Of a stretch of DNA of 64,000 bases, positions 8,402-17,571 are shown piece after piece. The notes beneath the pieces are model-generated. The model saw only the letters and a list, made by a program, of their open reading frames with translations. It searched no databases and had not been told where the DNA came from. The translations under genes were made by a program, and so were the position numbers. Origin of the DNA: Promicromonospora panici. GTDB lineage: Bacteria > Actinomycetota > Actinomycetes > Actinomycetales > Cellulomonadaceae. Numbering within the stretch: position 1 is the stretch's first letter; each line of letters opens with the position of its first letter. The DNA is taken from positions 1 through 64,000 of the forward strand of contig NZ_UWYY01000016.1 of assembly GCF_900608595.1 (NCBI RefSeq). Reading direction: 5' to 3'.

Positions 8402-8481
8402 CTGACACTCGCCCGTGCCCGAGCACCGGGCCACCCGAGCGACCTGTGGGTCCGACGGGTCGTGGGCCGGTCGAGTGTCAG
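8402..8481. promoter_or_regulatory. Candidate split operator in divergent AraC/ABC promoter region
   Basis: CTGACACTCG at 8402-8411 and its exact reverse complement CGAGTGTCAG at 8472-8481 lie 70 bases apart, start to start, in the 125-base gap between the AraC-type gene and the exporter. The spacing suits two sites bound by one regulator with DNA looping. Role inferred from position. Confidence 0.4.
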
Positions 8482-8503
8482 TGGCCGGTGGCAGAGTCGA
8501 GGC

Positions 8504-11500
8504 ATGCCCCGCATCCCGGCTCGCCCGAGCCGTCGACCGGCCGCGATCCGCGATCAGCGCCACGACCCGTGGCGCCGTCGGGCGCTGCGAGTCGCCGCCA
8601 TCGCGGTCCCGGCCGCGCTGCTGGCGGCCGGGGCCTCGTCGTACGCCGCGGTGGTCACGGGCCGGATGGCGGCGGACCCGGCCAGGGACACGCTGATCGT
8701 GCTCGCGGCGGTGAGCGCGGCCGTCGTCGTGCTGGACGCCGTGACCTGGCTGGTCGTGCAGCGCGCGGTGGCCCGCGCGGAGGCAACCCTGCGCTCCGAC
8801 CTCGCCGCCGCGGCCCTGGGCCAGCCGCTGCCCGCGCTCGAGGAGCAGGCGGTGGGCGAGCTCCTGGACCGCGTGAACGGTGACCCCGAACGGCTCACCC
8901 GCGCGATCAGCGGCATCGGCATCACGCTCGGTCAGGCGGCGATCAGCCTGGTGGTCGGCTGGGTGGCGGCCGGCCTGGTGTGGTGGCCGGCGTGGGTGGC
9001 GTTCCCGCTGGTCGCTGCGGCCGTGCTGGTGTTCGCGCGCCGGTCGGCACGACCCTTGCGCGACCTGAGCCGCCGCAGCTCCGAGGCCGGTTCGGACCAT
9101 ATGGCGCAGTTCGAGGAGGCGGTGGCCGCCCGGGACGACCTGCGCACCGCCCACGGCCAGCGCTACGTGCTGCGCCGGTACGCCGAGCTGGCCGCGCGCC
9201 AGATCCGGCTCCGCGAGGAGTGGTCAGTGGCGTTCTCGCGCGTGCGGCTGCGTACCGAGCTGCCGCTGGACGCGCTGGTGGGCGCGGTCCTGGTGGGCGG
9301 GGTGTGGGCGGTCACCGGCGGCGCACTGGACGTCGCGCGGCTGGTCACGCTGTGGCTGCTGGTCACGGCGTTCGTCGGCCGCGTGGACGTCCTCGGCCGG
9401 CTCCTGCCGCGCGTCGAGGAGGCGATCGGCACCTTCCAGCGGGTGCGCGACCTGCTCGCGGCGCGCCAGGAGCCCGATGGTGGCGTGCCGTTCCCCGGCA
9501 GGGCCGGCTCAAGCGAGAGCTCCGGCGATGGCCGCCCTGCCGAGCCCCCATCCGTCCCGCCCACCGGGGTGGACGTAGAGCTGCGCAACCTGACCTTCGC
9601 CTACGGCGGCGGCTTCACCCTCGGCCCGCTGTCGCTGACCATCCCTGCGGGCAGCACGTGCGCCCTGGTGGGGCGAACGGGCTCGGGCAAGACGACGCTG
9701 ACCAAGATGCTGTCGCGCGCGGTCGAGCCGCCCGCCGGGAGCGTCTTCCTTGGCGGCGGGGACATCACCGGGCTGGACGTGCACGAGCTGCGCACGCACG
9801 TCGGCGTGGTCGGGCAGCGCACCGAGATCCTGGCTGCGACACTCGCCGACAACATCACGCTCTGGGCACCCGTGCCGGCCGAGCGGGTCACGCAGGCGAT
9901 GGACGCGCTCGGCCTGCGAGCCTGGGTGGAGTCGCTGCCGGACGGCCTCGACACGCGCCTGGGGCCGGACGGCGTGACGCTCTCGGCCGGTGAGGAGCAG
10001 CTCGTAGCCTTCGCCCGGCTCCTGGTCCGCGACGTCGACGTGGTGGTGCTCGACGAGGCCACGGCCCGCATGGACCCTGCGACGGCGGAGCGGGTCACGC
10101 TGGCCGCGCAGGCCCTCCTTACGGGGCGGACGGCGATCGTCGTCGCGCACCGGCTGCCCACCGCGCGGCATGCCGACGCCGTAGCCGTGCTCGACGGCGG
10201 CCGCCTCGTGGAGCACGGTCCCTGGGACCGGCTGGCGGCGTCGGACGGGCACTTCGCCCGGCTTGTCGCCGCGGCGGGGCTCAGGGACACGGGCACCGCG
10301 CCGGCTGGTGGCAGGCCGGCCGTCAGCGCCCGTACCAGCACCAGCAGTTCCTCGCGAGCGGACCGCTCGACCGCCGCGCCGCGGCGCACCTCGATGGTGC
10401 GGGCCGTGTGGAGCACCCTGCGTGCCCGGCCGCTCGGCCTGCTGCTCCCGGCGGTCGTCTGGGAGGTGACGGACTACCTCACCTCGACAGGGCTCGTCGT
10501 GGGATGGCTGTGGGCTTCGCTCGTCGTGGACCTGGAGCACGGTTCCACACCCTGGCTGCTGGCCTGCGCGATCCTCGCGGCGGTGGTCGCCAACACATTG
10601 CTGCCGATCACCGTCCGGCTGAGTAGCGCGCGCTGGTGGGCCGACTCGCGGCTGCGCCTGCGGCTCACCCTCCTGCGCGGACAGACGGCGCAGCGCCGGA
10701 CCATCCGCGACGCCCCCGGCGAGATCGCGGCGCGAGCCCAGGAGGAGTACCGGCTCACGGGCCACACCCAGGCCTGGCGCGAGCTGCTCACGGCGCCGGT
10801 CACCCTCGCCCTGTTCGTGGTGCTGAGCGACAGCCTGCTGGCCGGTGCGATCGGGCTCGCCATGGCGGCGGTGATGTTCGCCACGCAGGTTCTGGGCAGC
10901 CGCTCGGTCGCGGCCGCCGCGCGGCAGGCGGGCGACGCCGCGGCTGAGCTGGGCCGCCTGCTCGGATCGGCCCTCGACTCCGTGCGCACCGTCAAGCTGG
11001 CGGCCGCCACGGACGGCGTGCTGGGACAGGTCGCGCGGGTCGACGGACGCCGGGTGCGGGCCTCGCTGCGTGAGGAGCAGACCAACTTCCTGGTCGGCCT
11101 GACCCCGTCCGTGCTGAGCCGCGCGGCGACGGTCCTCGCGTGGACGCTGCACCTGAACGGCACGTGGTCGCTGGCCACCACACTCCTGGTCAGCACCTCG
11201 ATCGGCACGTTCAGCTGGATCGGGTACGGGCTGGGCGCCCTCGTGACGAGCGCCGCGTCCGCCCGGCGCTGGGTCGAGGTGACCTCCCGGTACGCAGGGA
11301 CCGAACGTCTCGCGGACGTGCCCGACGACGTCGACCTGTTCGCGGGCACGGCCATCCCATCCGCCCCTGCCGGCGCCGCCCACCCGGGCACCCTGCGCGA
11401 GCTGCGCCTGGACGGCGTCAGCGCCACGCACGACGACGGCACCGTGGGCGTCGCGGGAGTCGACCTCACCGTGCGGCGCGGCGAGCTGGTGCTGGTCGTG

Positions 11501-12073
11501 GGCAGCGTCGGGTCCGGCAAGTCGTCCCTGCTCGGAGCTCTGTCCGGCCTTGTGGACGTCGGCGGACGCCTCATCTGGAACGGCACCGACGTCACCGATC
11601 CCGAGACGTTCCTGCGCCCGCCCCGCGTGGCGCATGTCGCGCAGGTGCCGCACGTGGTGTCGGGAACCGTCGCGGACAATGTGCGGCTCGACCACGACCG
11701 CCCGGTCGACGGTCCCGTCCGCGCTGCGGGGCTCGATCGCGACGTCGCCGAGGCGGGCGGCACCGGAACGGTCGTGGGACACCGGGGCCTGCGGCTCTCG
11801 GGCGGTCAGGTGCAACGGCTCGGCCTGGCCCGGTCGCTGGCCACGGGCTCCGACCTGCTCCTCGTGGACGATGTCTCCTCGGCCCTCGACGCCGTCACCG
11901 AGGCCGAGGTCTGGTCGGGCCTGCGCGCGGCCGGAACCACGGTGCTGGGCACGACGTCGCGCGCCGCGACCCTGGCCGTCGCCGACCGCGTGGTGGTGCT
12001 CGACGGCGGCCGCGTGGCCGCCGTCGGCCGGTGGCACGACCTGGCACCACGCTGGTCCCATCTGGCCGGCTGA
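8504..12073 (+). CDS. Single-chain ABC exporter with two membrane-ATPase halves
   Basis: The 1189-residue protein contains two complete half-exporters in tandem. Half 1: membrane segments from about 25 to 290, then an ATPase with Walker A GRTGSGKTT at 390, signature LSAGEEQ, and Walker B VVVLDEATA with the catalytic Glu. Half 2: membrane segments from about 640 to 930, Walker A GSVGSGKSS near 1000, canonical LSGGQ, and Walker B LLLVDDVSS where Asp replaces the Glu. The consensus parts fall in one composite ATP site (NBD1 Walker motifs with NBD2 signature) and the degenerate parts in the other, as in heterodimeric exporters. Start ATG 8504 avoids a 60-codon extension that overlaps the divergent regulator. 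Substrate unknown; drug or peptide export is possible. Confidence 0.88.
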   Translation: MPRIPARPSRRPAAIRDQRHDPWRRRALRVAAIAVPAALLAAGASSYAAVVTGRMAADPARDTLIVLAAVSAAVVVLDAVTWLVVQRAVARAEATLRSDLAAAALGQPLPALEEQAVGELLDRVNGDPERLTRAISGIGITLGQAAISLVVGWVAAGLVWWPAWVAFPLVAAAVLVFARRSARPLRDLSRRSSEAGSDHMAQFEEAVAARDDLRTAHGQRYVLRRYAELAARQIRLREEWSVAFSRVRLRTELPLDALVGAVLVGGVWAVTGGALDVARLVTLWLLVTAFVGRVDVLGRLLPRVEEAIGTFQRVRDLLAARQEPDGGVPFPGRAGSSESSGDGRPAEPPSVPPTGVDVELRNLTFAYGGGFTLGPLSLTIPAGSTCALVGRTGSGKTTLTKMLSRAVEPPAGSVFLGGGDITGLDVHELRTHVGVVGQRTEILAATLADNITLWAPVPAERVTQAMDALGLRAWVESLPDGLDTRLGPDGVTLSAGEEQLVAFARLLVRDVDVVVLDEATARMDPATAERVTLAAQALLTGRTAIVVAHRLPTARHADAVAVLDGGRLVEHGPWDRLAASDGHFARLVAAAGLRDTGTAPAGGRPAVSARTSTSSSSRADRSTAAPRRTSMVRAVWSTLRARPLGLLLPAVVWEVTDYLTSTGLVVGWLWASLVVDLEHGSTPWLLACAILAAVVANTLLPITVRLSSARWWADSRLRLRLTLLRGQTAQRRTIRDAPGEIAARAQEEYRLTGHTQAWRELLTAPVTLALFVVLSDSLLAGAIGLAMAAVMFATQVLGSRSVAAAARQAGDAAAELGRLLGSALDSVRTVKLAAATDGVLGQVARVDGRRVRASLREEQTNFLVGLTPSVLSRAATVLAWTLHLNGTWSLATTLLVSTSIGTFSWIGYGLGALVTSAASARRWVEVTSRYAGTERLADVPDDVDLFAGTAIPSAPAGAAHPGTLRELRLDGVSATHDDGTVGVAGVDLTVRRGELVLVVGSVGSGKSSLLGALSGLVDVGGRLIWNGTDVTDPETFLRPPRVAHVAQVPHVVSGTVADNVRLDHDRPVDGPVRAAGLDRDVAEAGGTGTVVGHRGLRLSGGQVQRLGLARSLATGSDLLLVDDVSSALDAVTEAEVWSGLRAAGTTVLGTTSRAATLAVADRVVVLDGGRVAAVGRWHDLAPRWSHLAG

Positions 12074-12150
12074 TCCGCCGCCGCAACCGCACCGGTCATC
12101 CTGTGGAAAACGTGCGCTTCGGCTTGCTCGAATCTGGGACACTGGTGCGC

Positions 12151-14904
12151 ATGAGCATTCCTGCCTCCTCCGGGCCGACGGACCCGGCCGCGACCACACC
12201 CGCCCTCGACTCTCCGGCCGCCTCGGTAGCCGGCGCCGACGTCGTACGCGCGGTGGTCAAGGAGGTACCGGACAAGGTCAGCACCGACGGACTCGAGACC
12301 AAGTTCGACGAGCGCTGGAGCGCCGAGCAGACCTTCGCATTCGACCGCACCAAGACCCGCGACGAGATCTACTCGATCGACACCCCGCCGCCCACGGCGT
12401 CGGGCTCGCTGCACGTGGGGCACGTGTTCAGCTACACGCACACCGATATCGTGGCGCGCTACAAGCGCATGCGTGGCCTCGAGGTCTTCTACCCCATGGG
12501 CTGGGACGACAACGGCCTGCCCACCGAACGCCGCGTGCAGAACTACTACGGCGTGCGGGTCGACCTGTCGCTGCCGTACGACCCCGACTTCACACCGCCG
12601 TTCGAGGGCACCGGCAAGAGCGTCAAGGCCGCGGACCAGGTCCCGGTCAGCCGCCGCAACTTCGTAGAGCTGTGCGAGCGCCTGACGGCCGAGGACGAGA
12701 AGCAGTTCGAGGAGCTGTGGCGCCGTCTCGGCATCTCCGTGGACTGGGCCCAGACGTACCAGACCATCGGGGACAGCGCGCGTGCCACGGCGCAGCGCGC
12801 GTTCGTGCGCAACCTGCAGCGTGGTGAGGCCTACCAGGCCGAGGCACCGGGCCTCTGGGACGTCACGTTCCAGACCGCGGTCGCCCAGGCCGAGCTCGAG
12901 GCCCGGGACTACCCCGGCCACTTCCACAAGGTCGCCTTCCACCAGGAAAGCGGCGAGCCCGTCTACATCGAGACCACGCGACCGGAGCTGATCCCTGCCG
13001 TCGTCGCGCTCATCGCGCACCCTGACGACGAGCGCTACCAGCACTTGTTCGGCACCACGGTGAAGTCACCGCTGTTCGGTGTCGAGGTCCCGGTCCTCGC
13101 CCATCACATGGCCGAGCCGGACAAGGGCGCGGGCATCGCGATGTGCTGCACCTTCGGTGATCTCACCGACGTCCAGTGGTGGCGGGAGCTGCGGCTGCCG
13201 ACCCGCTCGATCATCAACCGCGACGGGCGCATCACGCGCGAGGTGCCGGAGTGGCTCGCGGGCGGCCCGGGGGCCGGGCTGTTCGAGGCCGAGGTCGCCG
13301 GCAAGACGACGTTCAGCGCCCGTAAGGCGATCGTGGACGCGCTGGTCGCGTCGGGCGACATGCCGACCGAGCCGGTGGCCACCCAGCGCAAGGCCAACTT
13401 CTTCGAGAAGGGTGACAAGCCCCTCGAGATCGTGACCTCGCGGCAGTGGTACATCCGCAACGGCGGCCGCGACGCGGCGCTGCGCGAGGAACTGCTGGGC
13501 CGTGGCAAGGAGCTCGACTTCCACCCGGACTTCATGCGGGTGCGGTACGAGAACTGGGTCAACGGCCTCAACGGCGACTGGCTCGTCAGCCGCCAGCGCT
13601 TCTTCGGCGTCGCGATCCCGCTGTGGTACCCGGTCGACGCGAACGGCGAGGTCGACTACGACCACCCGATCGTGCCGGCCGAGGAGTCCCTGCCGGTCGA
13701 CCCGACGTCGCAGGCACCCGCCGGCTACACGGAGGACCAGCGCGGCCAGGCCGGCGGTTTCGTCGGCGACGCCGACGTCATGGACACGTGGGCCACGTCG
13801 TCGCTGTCGCCGCAGATCGTCGGCGGCTGGGAGCGGGACAACGACTTGTTCGAGCGCGTCTACCCGATGGACCTGCGCCCGCAGGGCCAGGACATCATCC
13901 GCACGTGGCTGTTCTCCTCGGTGGTGCGGTCGCACCTGGAGAACAAGGTGCTGCCCTGGAAGAACGCGACGATCAGCGGCTGGATCCTCGACCCGGACCG
14001 CAAGAAGATGTCGAAGTCCAAGGGCAACGTCGTCACGCCGATGGACCTGCTCGTGGAGCACGGCTCGGACGCGGTGCGGTACTGGGCGGCCTCGGCCCGC
14101 CTGGGCACCGACGCGGCGTTCGAGGTGGGCCAGATGAAGATCGGTCGCCGCCTGGCGATCAAGGTCCTCAACGCCTCGAAGTTCGCTCTGTCGTTCGGCG
14201 GCGGCGCGGGTAGCGAGATCGCGCTCGACCCGGCGGCCGTGACGGTCGCTCTGGACCGGTCGATGCTGGGCGGCCTGGCGGGCGTCGTCGAACAGGCCAC
14301 GGCCGCGCTCGAGACGTACGACCACACGCGCGCGCTCGAGCTCACCGAGACGTTCTTCTGGACGTTCTGCGACGACTACCTTGAGCTTGTCAAGGACCGC
14401 GCGTACGGCGCGGGTGCCGATTCGGCGGACGTCTCCCCGGATACGACGTCGGCCCGCACCGCCCTGGCGATCGCGCTCGACACCATGCTTCGGCTGCTCG
14501 CGCCGTACCTCCCGTTCGCCACGGAAGAGGTCTGGTCCTGGTGGCGCGAGGGTTCGGTGCACCGCGCGCCGTGGCCCGAAGCGGGGCCCCTGCGGGCTGC
14601 AGCTGGGGCTGCCGACCCGGCCGACCTCGCGGCGGCCGGTCACGCCCTCGCGGTGCTGCGCAAGGTCAAGTCCGAGGCGAAGGCGTCGATGCGTACGCCG
14701 ATCGTGGCCGCGTCGCTGGCTGTTCCCGCGGGGTCGCTCGGCGCGGTCGAGACGGCGGTCGAGGACATCAAGGCCGCCGGCCGCGTCACCGGCACGCTCG
14801 AGCTCGTGACCACCAGTGAGGGCCAGGGCGACCAGGCCGTCCAGGGCGGCATGATCGTGACATCGAGCGAGCTGGGCGAGGCCCCGCCGCGCAACAAGGG
14901 CTGA
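12151..14904 (+). CDS. valS: Valine--tRNA ligase
   Basis: A class I aminoacyl-tRNA synthetase that charges tRNA-Val. The 917-residue protein has the HIGH-type motif HVGH beginning at residue 88 (PPTASGSLHVGH), a large editing domain (CP1) including PTRSIINRDGRI, the WATSSLSPQI segment before the Rossmann half, and KMSKS at 619-623 (KKMSKSKGN). A helical anticodon-binding domain follows. It ends without the long C-terminal coiled-coil arm of E. coli-type ValRS and matches the archaeal-like actinobacterial form. ATG 12151 lies 77 bases after the exporter stop; no T-box leader is recognisable. The first 35 residues are a Pro/Ala/Ser-rich leader. Confidence 0.95.
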   Translation: MSIPASSGPTDPAATTPALDSPAASVAGADVVRAVVKEVPDKVSTDGLETKFDERWSAEQTFAFDRTKTRDEIYSIDTPPPTASGSLHVGHVFSYTHTDIVARYKRMRGLEVFYPMGWDDNGLPTERRVQNYYGVRVDLSLPYDPDFTPPFEGTGKSVKAADQVPVSRRNFVELCERLTAEDEKQFEELWRRLGISVDWAQTYQTIGDSARATAQRAFVRNLQRGEAYQAEAPGLWDVTFQTAVAQAELEARDYPGHFHKVAFHQESGEPVYIETTRPELIPAVVALIAHPDDERYQHLFGTTVKSPLFGVEVPVLAHHMAEPDKGAGIAMCCTFGDLTDVQWWRELRLPTRSIINRDGRITREVPEWLAGGPGAGLFEAEVAGKTTFSARKAIVDALVASGDMPTEPVATQRKANFFEKGDKPLEIVTSRQWYIRNGGRDAALREELLGRGKELDFHPDFMRVRYENWVNGLNGDWLVSRQRFFGVAIPLWYPVDANGEVDYDHPIVPAEESLPVDPTSQAPAGYTEDQRGQAGGFVGDADVMDTWATSSLSPQIVGGWERDNDLFERVYPMDLRPQGQDIIRTWLFSSVVRSHLENKVLPWKNATISGWILDPDRKKMSKSKGNVVTPMDLLVEHGSDAVRYWAASARLGTDAAFEVGQMKIGRRLAIKVLNASKFALSFGGGAGSEIALDPAAVTVALDRSMLGGLAGVVEQATAALETYDHTRALELTETFFWTFCDDYLELVKDRAYGAGADSADVSPDTTSARTALAIALDTMLRLLAPYLPFATEEVWSWWREGSVHRAPWPEAGPLRAAAGAADPADLAAAGHALAVLRKVKSEAKASMRTPIVAASLAVPAGSLGAVETAVEDIKAAGRVTGTLELVTTSEGQGDQAVQGGMIVTSSELGEAPPRNKG

Positions 14905-14913
14905 CCCCACTCT

Positions 14914-15009
14914 CTGCCGAGGTAGAACTGTGGCGAGGTAGAACTGGGGCGGGGGTCCTGATCAGCACCCCCGCCCCAGTCCTACCTCGCCACAGTTCTA
15001 CCTCGGCAG
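14914..15009. terminator. 43-bp stem hairpin with two GCGAGGTAGAAC units per arm
   Basis: Arms 14914-14956 and 14967-15009 pair at 42 of 43 positions, the exception being a possible G-U pair. The 10-base loop contains the palindrome CTGATCAG. Each arm carries two copies of the unit (C/G)CGAGGTAGAAC, spaced about 16 bases. The element fills 96 of the 108 bases between the convergent stops of valS and the DUF1877 gene, which suggests a bidirectional terminator. There is no U-tract. It shares its unit with the larger element at 19412. Confidence 0.8.
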
Positions 15010-15012
15010 CGG

Positions 15013-15519
15013 TCAGTTGAGCATCAGGACCACGGCGTCGCCGGCCTTGGCCGCCGCACCGTAGAACGCGGCGAGCTCGCCGTAGGCCTTACCGAGCCGC
15101 TCGGCGTCGGTCTCGGCCGCGTGCTCGCCCGGGTCCGGGCAGACGTCCTCGTCGCACACGTGGGCGGCGTCGGCGAGCGGTGCCAGGGTGTCGAACGAGG
15201 TGCCCACGAGGAACGCGGCGGCCTTCTCCACGTCCTCCGGTGACAGGTACCGCACCGGCTTGATCCCGTCGGCGGGACCCAGCTCGACGCCGCCCTGCAC
15301 CGGGTCGACGGGCATGCCGCCGTGTACCTGCAGCACCGTGTGGAGCGGGCCCCACACGGTGCCGATGCTGAAATACCTCGCCTCCTGTGCCGGAAGGTCC
15401 ATCTGGACCCATTCGCCGGCGAGCTCGTCGATGTGCTCGAGCGCCCAGGTCAGATCGGTCCGTGCCTTGTCGATGTCGTCGGCGGCAAGCCGCGCGTACT
15501 CACAATGAATCATCCCCAT
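15013..15519 (-). CDS. DUF1877 family protein
   Basis: The 168-residue product begins MGMIHCEYARL, the typical opening of DUF1877 (E. coli YfbM-like) proteins, and contains the family-like segments LAGEWVQMDLPAQEARYFSIGTVWGPLHTVL and GPADGIKPVRYLSPEDVEKAAAFL. The family has no established biochemical role. No signal peptide or membrane span is seen. ATG 15519 gives the usual length; the frame stays open to 15618, but that stretch lies in the AT-rich hairpin region and is unlikely to be translated. Confidence 0.8.
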   Translation of the reverse strand: MGMIHCEYARLAADDIDKARTDLTWALEHIDELAGEWVQMDLPAQEARYFSIGTVWGPLHTVLQVHGGMPVDPVQGGVELGPADGIKPVRYLSPEDVEKAAAFLVGTSFDTLAPLADAAHVCDEDVCPDPGEHAAETDAERLGKAYGELAAFYGAAAKAGDAVVLMLN

Positions 15520-15544
15520 GGCCCGAGACCGTACCGATAATGCG

Positions 15545-15612
15545 TTTCCGTGTGTATGGGCAAAACGGACACATTCCAACGCAACAATTTCCCATACGCG
15601 GTAAAACGGAAA
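15545..15612. repeat. AT-rich imperfect hairpin
   Basis: Outer arms TTTCCG (15545-15550) and CGGAAA (15607-15612), and inner arms GTATGGG (15554-15560) and CCCATAC (15591-15597), form a stem with wobble pairs and a 6-base bulge at 15601-15606. The loop holds CAAAACGGA and the right arm a near copy of it. The stretch is far less GC-rich than its surroundings. It lies between two minus-strand genes, so it could end the BaeRF transcript or hold the DUF1877 promoter. Confidence 0.45.
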
Positions 15613-15694
15613 TTCCATGCAGGCGGGCGTCCGTTCTGGGGTTTTGGTCCCCAGGCTCGGGCCGAGAATTCACACCGAATTCACGCGTGGGAGA

Positions 15695-16873
15695 TCAGTG
15701 CAGCCGACGATCGTCGCCGGACATGCTCACGAGGGCCTCCGTGGGTGTGCCGTCGTCGCGCCAGCGGAGGGTCGCCGCGACGCCGTCCATGAGCTCGACG
15801 GAACCCTCGGGCGCGAAGGTCAGGCCGGCGTCCTGCCCGACCGCCGCGCGCACGAGTGCGACCGACGACGGCAGCTCCTCCAGCCGCTCCGTCACGCCGA
15901 TGTCCTCGAGATCGGACCGAGACGCCGCGATGTGCATCGGGTCGGGGCCGATCCATAGCATGCGCCCGTTCCTCGGCGCATTGCCCGTGCCGTATTCCTC
16001 GGCCAGGACGAGCTCCTTGACCTGTCCGCGGGCAAGCACCGCGACGACGTCGTCCACCGAGGTCACGGCGTTCGACTCGCGACCCAGCTCCTGCCGCAGC
16101 TCCGCCAGCACACGTTCCCGACGCCGCTCCCGGTACGAGTCGAGCGCCTCGCCGACCCGCTCGGCGAACGCACCCTCGTGCACCCCGCCGCCGCGCCCGC
16201 CGCCCGGCACCTCGATCACCTTGTCCGCGGCCGGCGGCGTCAGCGCCGTGCGGGCCAGCGACACGGCCCGCTTGTCCCCCGTGAGCAGCACCAGCTCGGG
16301 CCTCGTCTCGGCCACGTGCCGCTCGATCTCTGCCGCGACGGCCGCCGCGTTGCGCTCCCACGAGTCCTCGGCGCGCGACTCGATGCGCGCCCGCTTCACC
16401 TCGTTGGACCCGGACTTCTCGATCTCGTCGTGCGGCGCCTGGAAGGTGCTGTGCACCTTGCCGCTCGGCCCCGAGCGGAGAAAGTCCGCCCCCTGCCGGT
16501 CCACCGCGACCTTGAGCAGCTCCACCGACTCGTCGGCGGCGAGCGCGGCCTGCAGCAGTGCGGGCACCGGCGCCCAGGAGCAGGTCGTACCGGTCGGCGG
16601 GTTGTTCACCACCCGGTCCACCAGCACTCCGGTGTCGTCGGCGATGACGACCCGGCCGTGCGGCCCCGGGACCCTCGTGGGCCTGAGCACCACCTCCGCG
16701 ACGGCGTCCAGCACGGTGGCCGGTGCTCCTTGCTGCGCTAGCTCCTTGCGCGCCGCGTTCCATCGGCCTTCGACGTCGCGTTCGGCGGCCTGCTCGGACG
16801 GCGTCGCGTCCAGATGCAGGGTCACAAAGGGACCCGGGTGGCCGAGGAGGGGTTTGAGCCAGTCGATCTTCAT
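15695..16873 (-). CDS. BaeRF2-type eRF1-like protein (Rv2629 family)
   Basis: A 392-residue protein of the bacterial eRF1-like group (Rv2629/BaeRF2). Signatures include the N-terminal LHLDATPSEQAAERDVEGRW, a central RPELVLLTGDKRAVSLARTAL, the Gly-rich VIEVPGGGRGGGVHEGAFAERV, and C-terminal VKELVLAEEYGTGN and ALVRAAVGQDAGLTFAPEGSVELMDGVAATLRW, which correspond to the domain-2/3 fold of release factor eRF1 and Vms1. The position equivalent to the GGQ loop of eRF1 is not obvious. Members are thought to act on ribosomes or tRNA under stress, but a reaction is not established. ATG 16873 has GGAGG at good spacing. Confidence 0.8.
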   Translation of the reverse strand: MKIDWLKPLLGHPGPFVTLHLDATPSEQAAERDVEGRWNAARKELAQQGAPATVLDAVAEVVLRPTRVPGPHGRVVIADDTGVLVDRVVNNPPTGTTCSWAPVPALLQAALAADESVELLKVAVDRQGADFLRSGPSGKVHSTFQAPHDEIEKSGSNEVKRARIESRAEDSWERNAAAVAAEIERHVAETRPELVLLTGDKRAVSLARTALTPPAADKVIEVPGGGRGGGVHEGAFAERVGEALDSYRERRRERVLAELRQELGRESNAVTSVDDVVAVLARGQVKELVLAEEYGTGNAPRNGRMLWIGPDPMHIAASRSDLEDIGVTERLEELPSSVALVRAAVGQDAGLTFAPEGSVELMDGVAATLRWRDDGTPTEALVSMSGDDRRLH

Positions 16874-17073
16874 TCGAACCTCCGCGTCTCCCGCCGAGGT
16901 CGAGGTGATGCCCTACCGCACACCTCGCCCCGGCGTTCCCTCCAGGAAACGACGAATTACGGGCGCGCGCCACCCCCGTGCCGGAATTGCTTGTGACCTG
17001 CACACCAAGTTCTTCCCACCCAAAGTTGGCCACTCATCCGCATTGGGTAAAGTCATACCAAGGGCTAACCTCT

Positions 17074-17421
17074 TCAAGCGTATGTGTCGACCTCAGGAAG
17101 GTTCTCGCCCTTGTGCTGGGCGGCGATCAGCTCGTGGTGGCGGATCACCTCGCTCACGATGAACTGGCGGAACTGTTCCGCGAAATCGGGATCGAGCCCC
17201 GACTCCTCCGCGATCCTCGTGAGGCGTGCGATTTGCTCCTGCTCGCGCGCCGGGTCCGCCGGGGGCAGGCCGCCGACAGCCTTGAGCTCGCCCACCCGCC
17301 GGGTCACCCGGAACCGTTCCGCCAGGAGATACACCAGCGCCGCGTCGATGTTGTCGATGCTCTCGCGGAGCCGGATGATCTCGGACGGCACCGGAACGCT
17401 GGTCGGTTCGTTGTCAGACAC
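17074..17421 (-). CDS. Chorismate mutase, AroQ fold
   Basis: Converts chorismate to prephenate, the first step towards phenylalanine and tyrosine. The 115-residue helical protein contains IIRLRESIDNIDAALVYLLAERF (Arg in helix 1), a second-helix basic segment RVTRRVGELKA and the C-terminal FRQFIVSEVIRHHELI, a typical single-domain actinobacterial AroQ form of about 100 residues. No secretion signal. It is transcribed towards the BaeRF gene, 200 bases away, and divergently from the acyl-CoA ligase gene. Confidence 0.88.
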   Translation of the reverse strand: MSDNEPTSVPVPSEIIRLRESIDNIDAALVYLLAERFRVTRRVGELKAVGGLPPADPAREQEQIARLTRIAEESGLDPDFAEQFRQFIVSEVIRHHELIAAQHKGENLPEVDTYA

Positions 17422-17571
17422 AGGAAGAGGCTATCTGCCCGAGGGTGCAACCAGCGAAGGCTGTTCCGACCTGCGACGTAGATCGGCTACAGTCTGCCGA
17501 GCAGGCACGCAACTTGGTGAATGCCCAGTACTGGGGCTTCACCTCTTCAAGACTTCAACGGAGAGCAGCAG

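Noticed and set aside
12074..12150. Possible T-box leader for valS
   Set aside because: The 77-base gap is too short and has no T-box sequence or specifier stem.
9509..12199. Long antisense open frame over the ABC exporter (896 codons)
   Set aside because: Arg/Gly/Ala/His-rich shadow of a clear exporter gene in the other strand.
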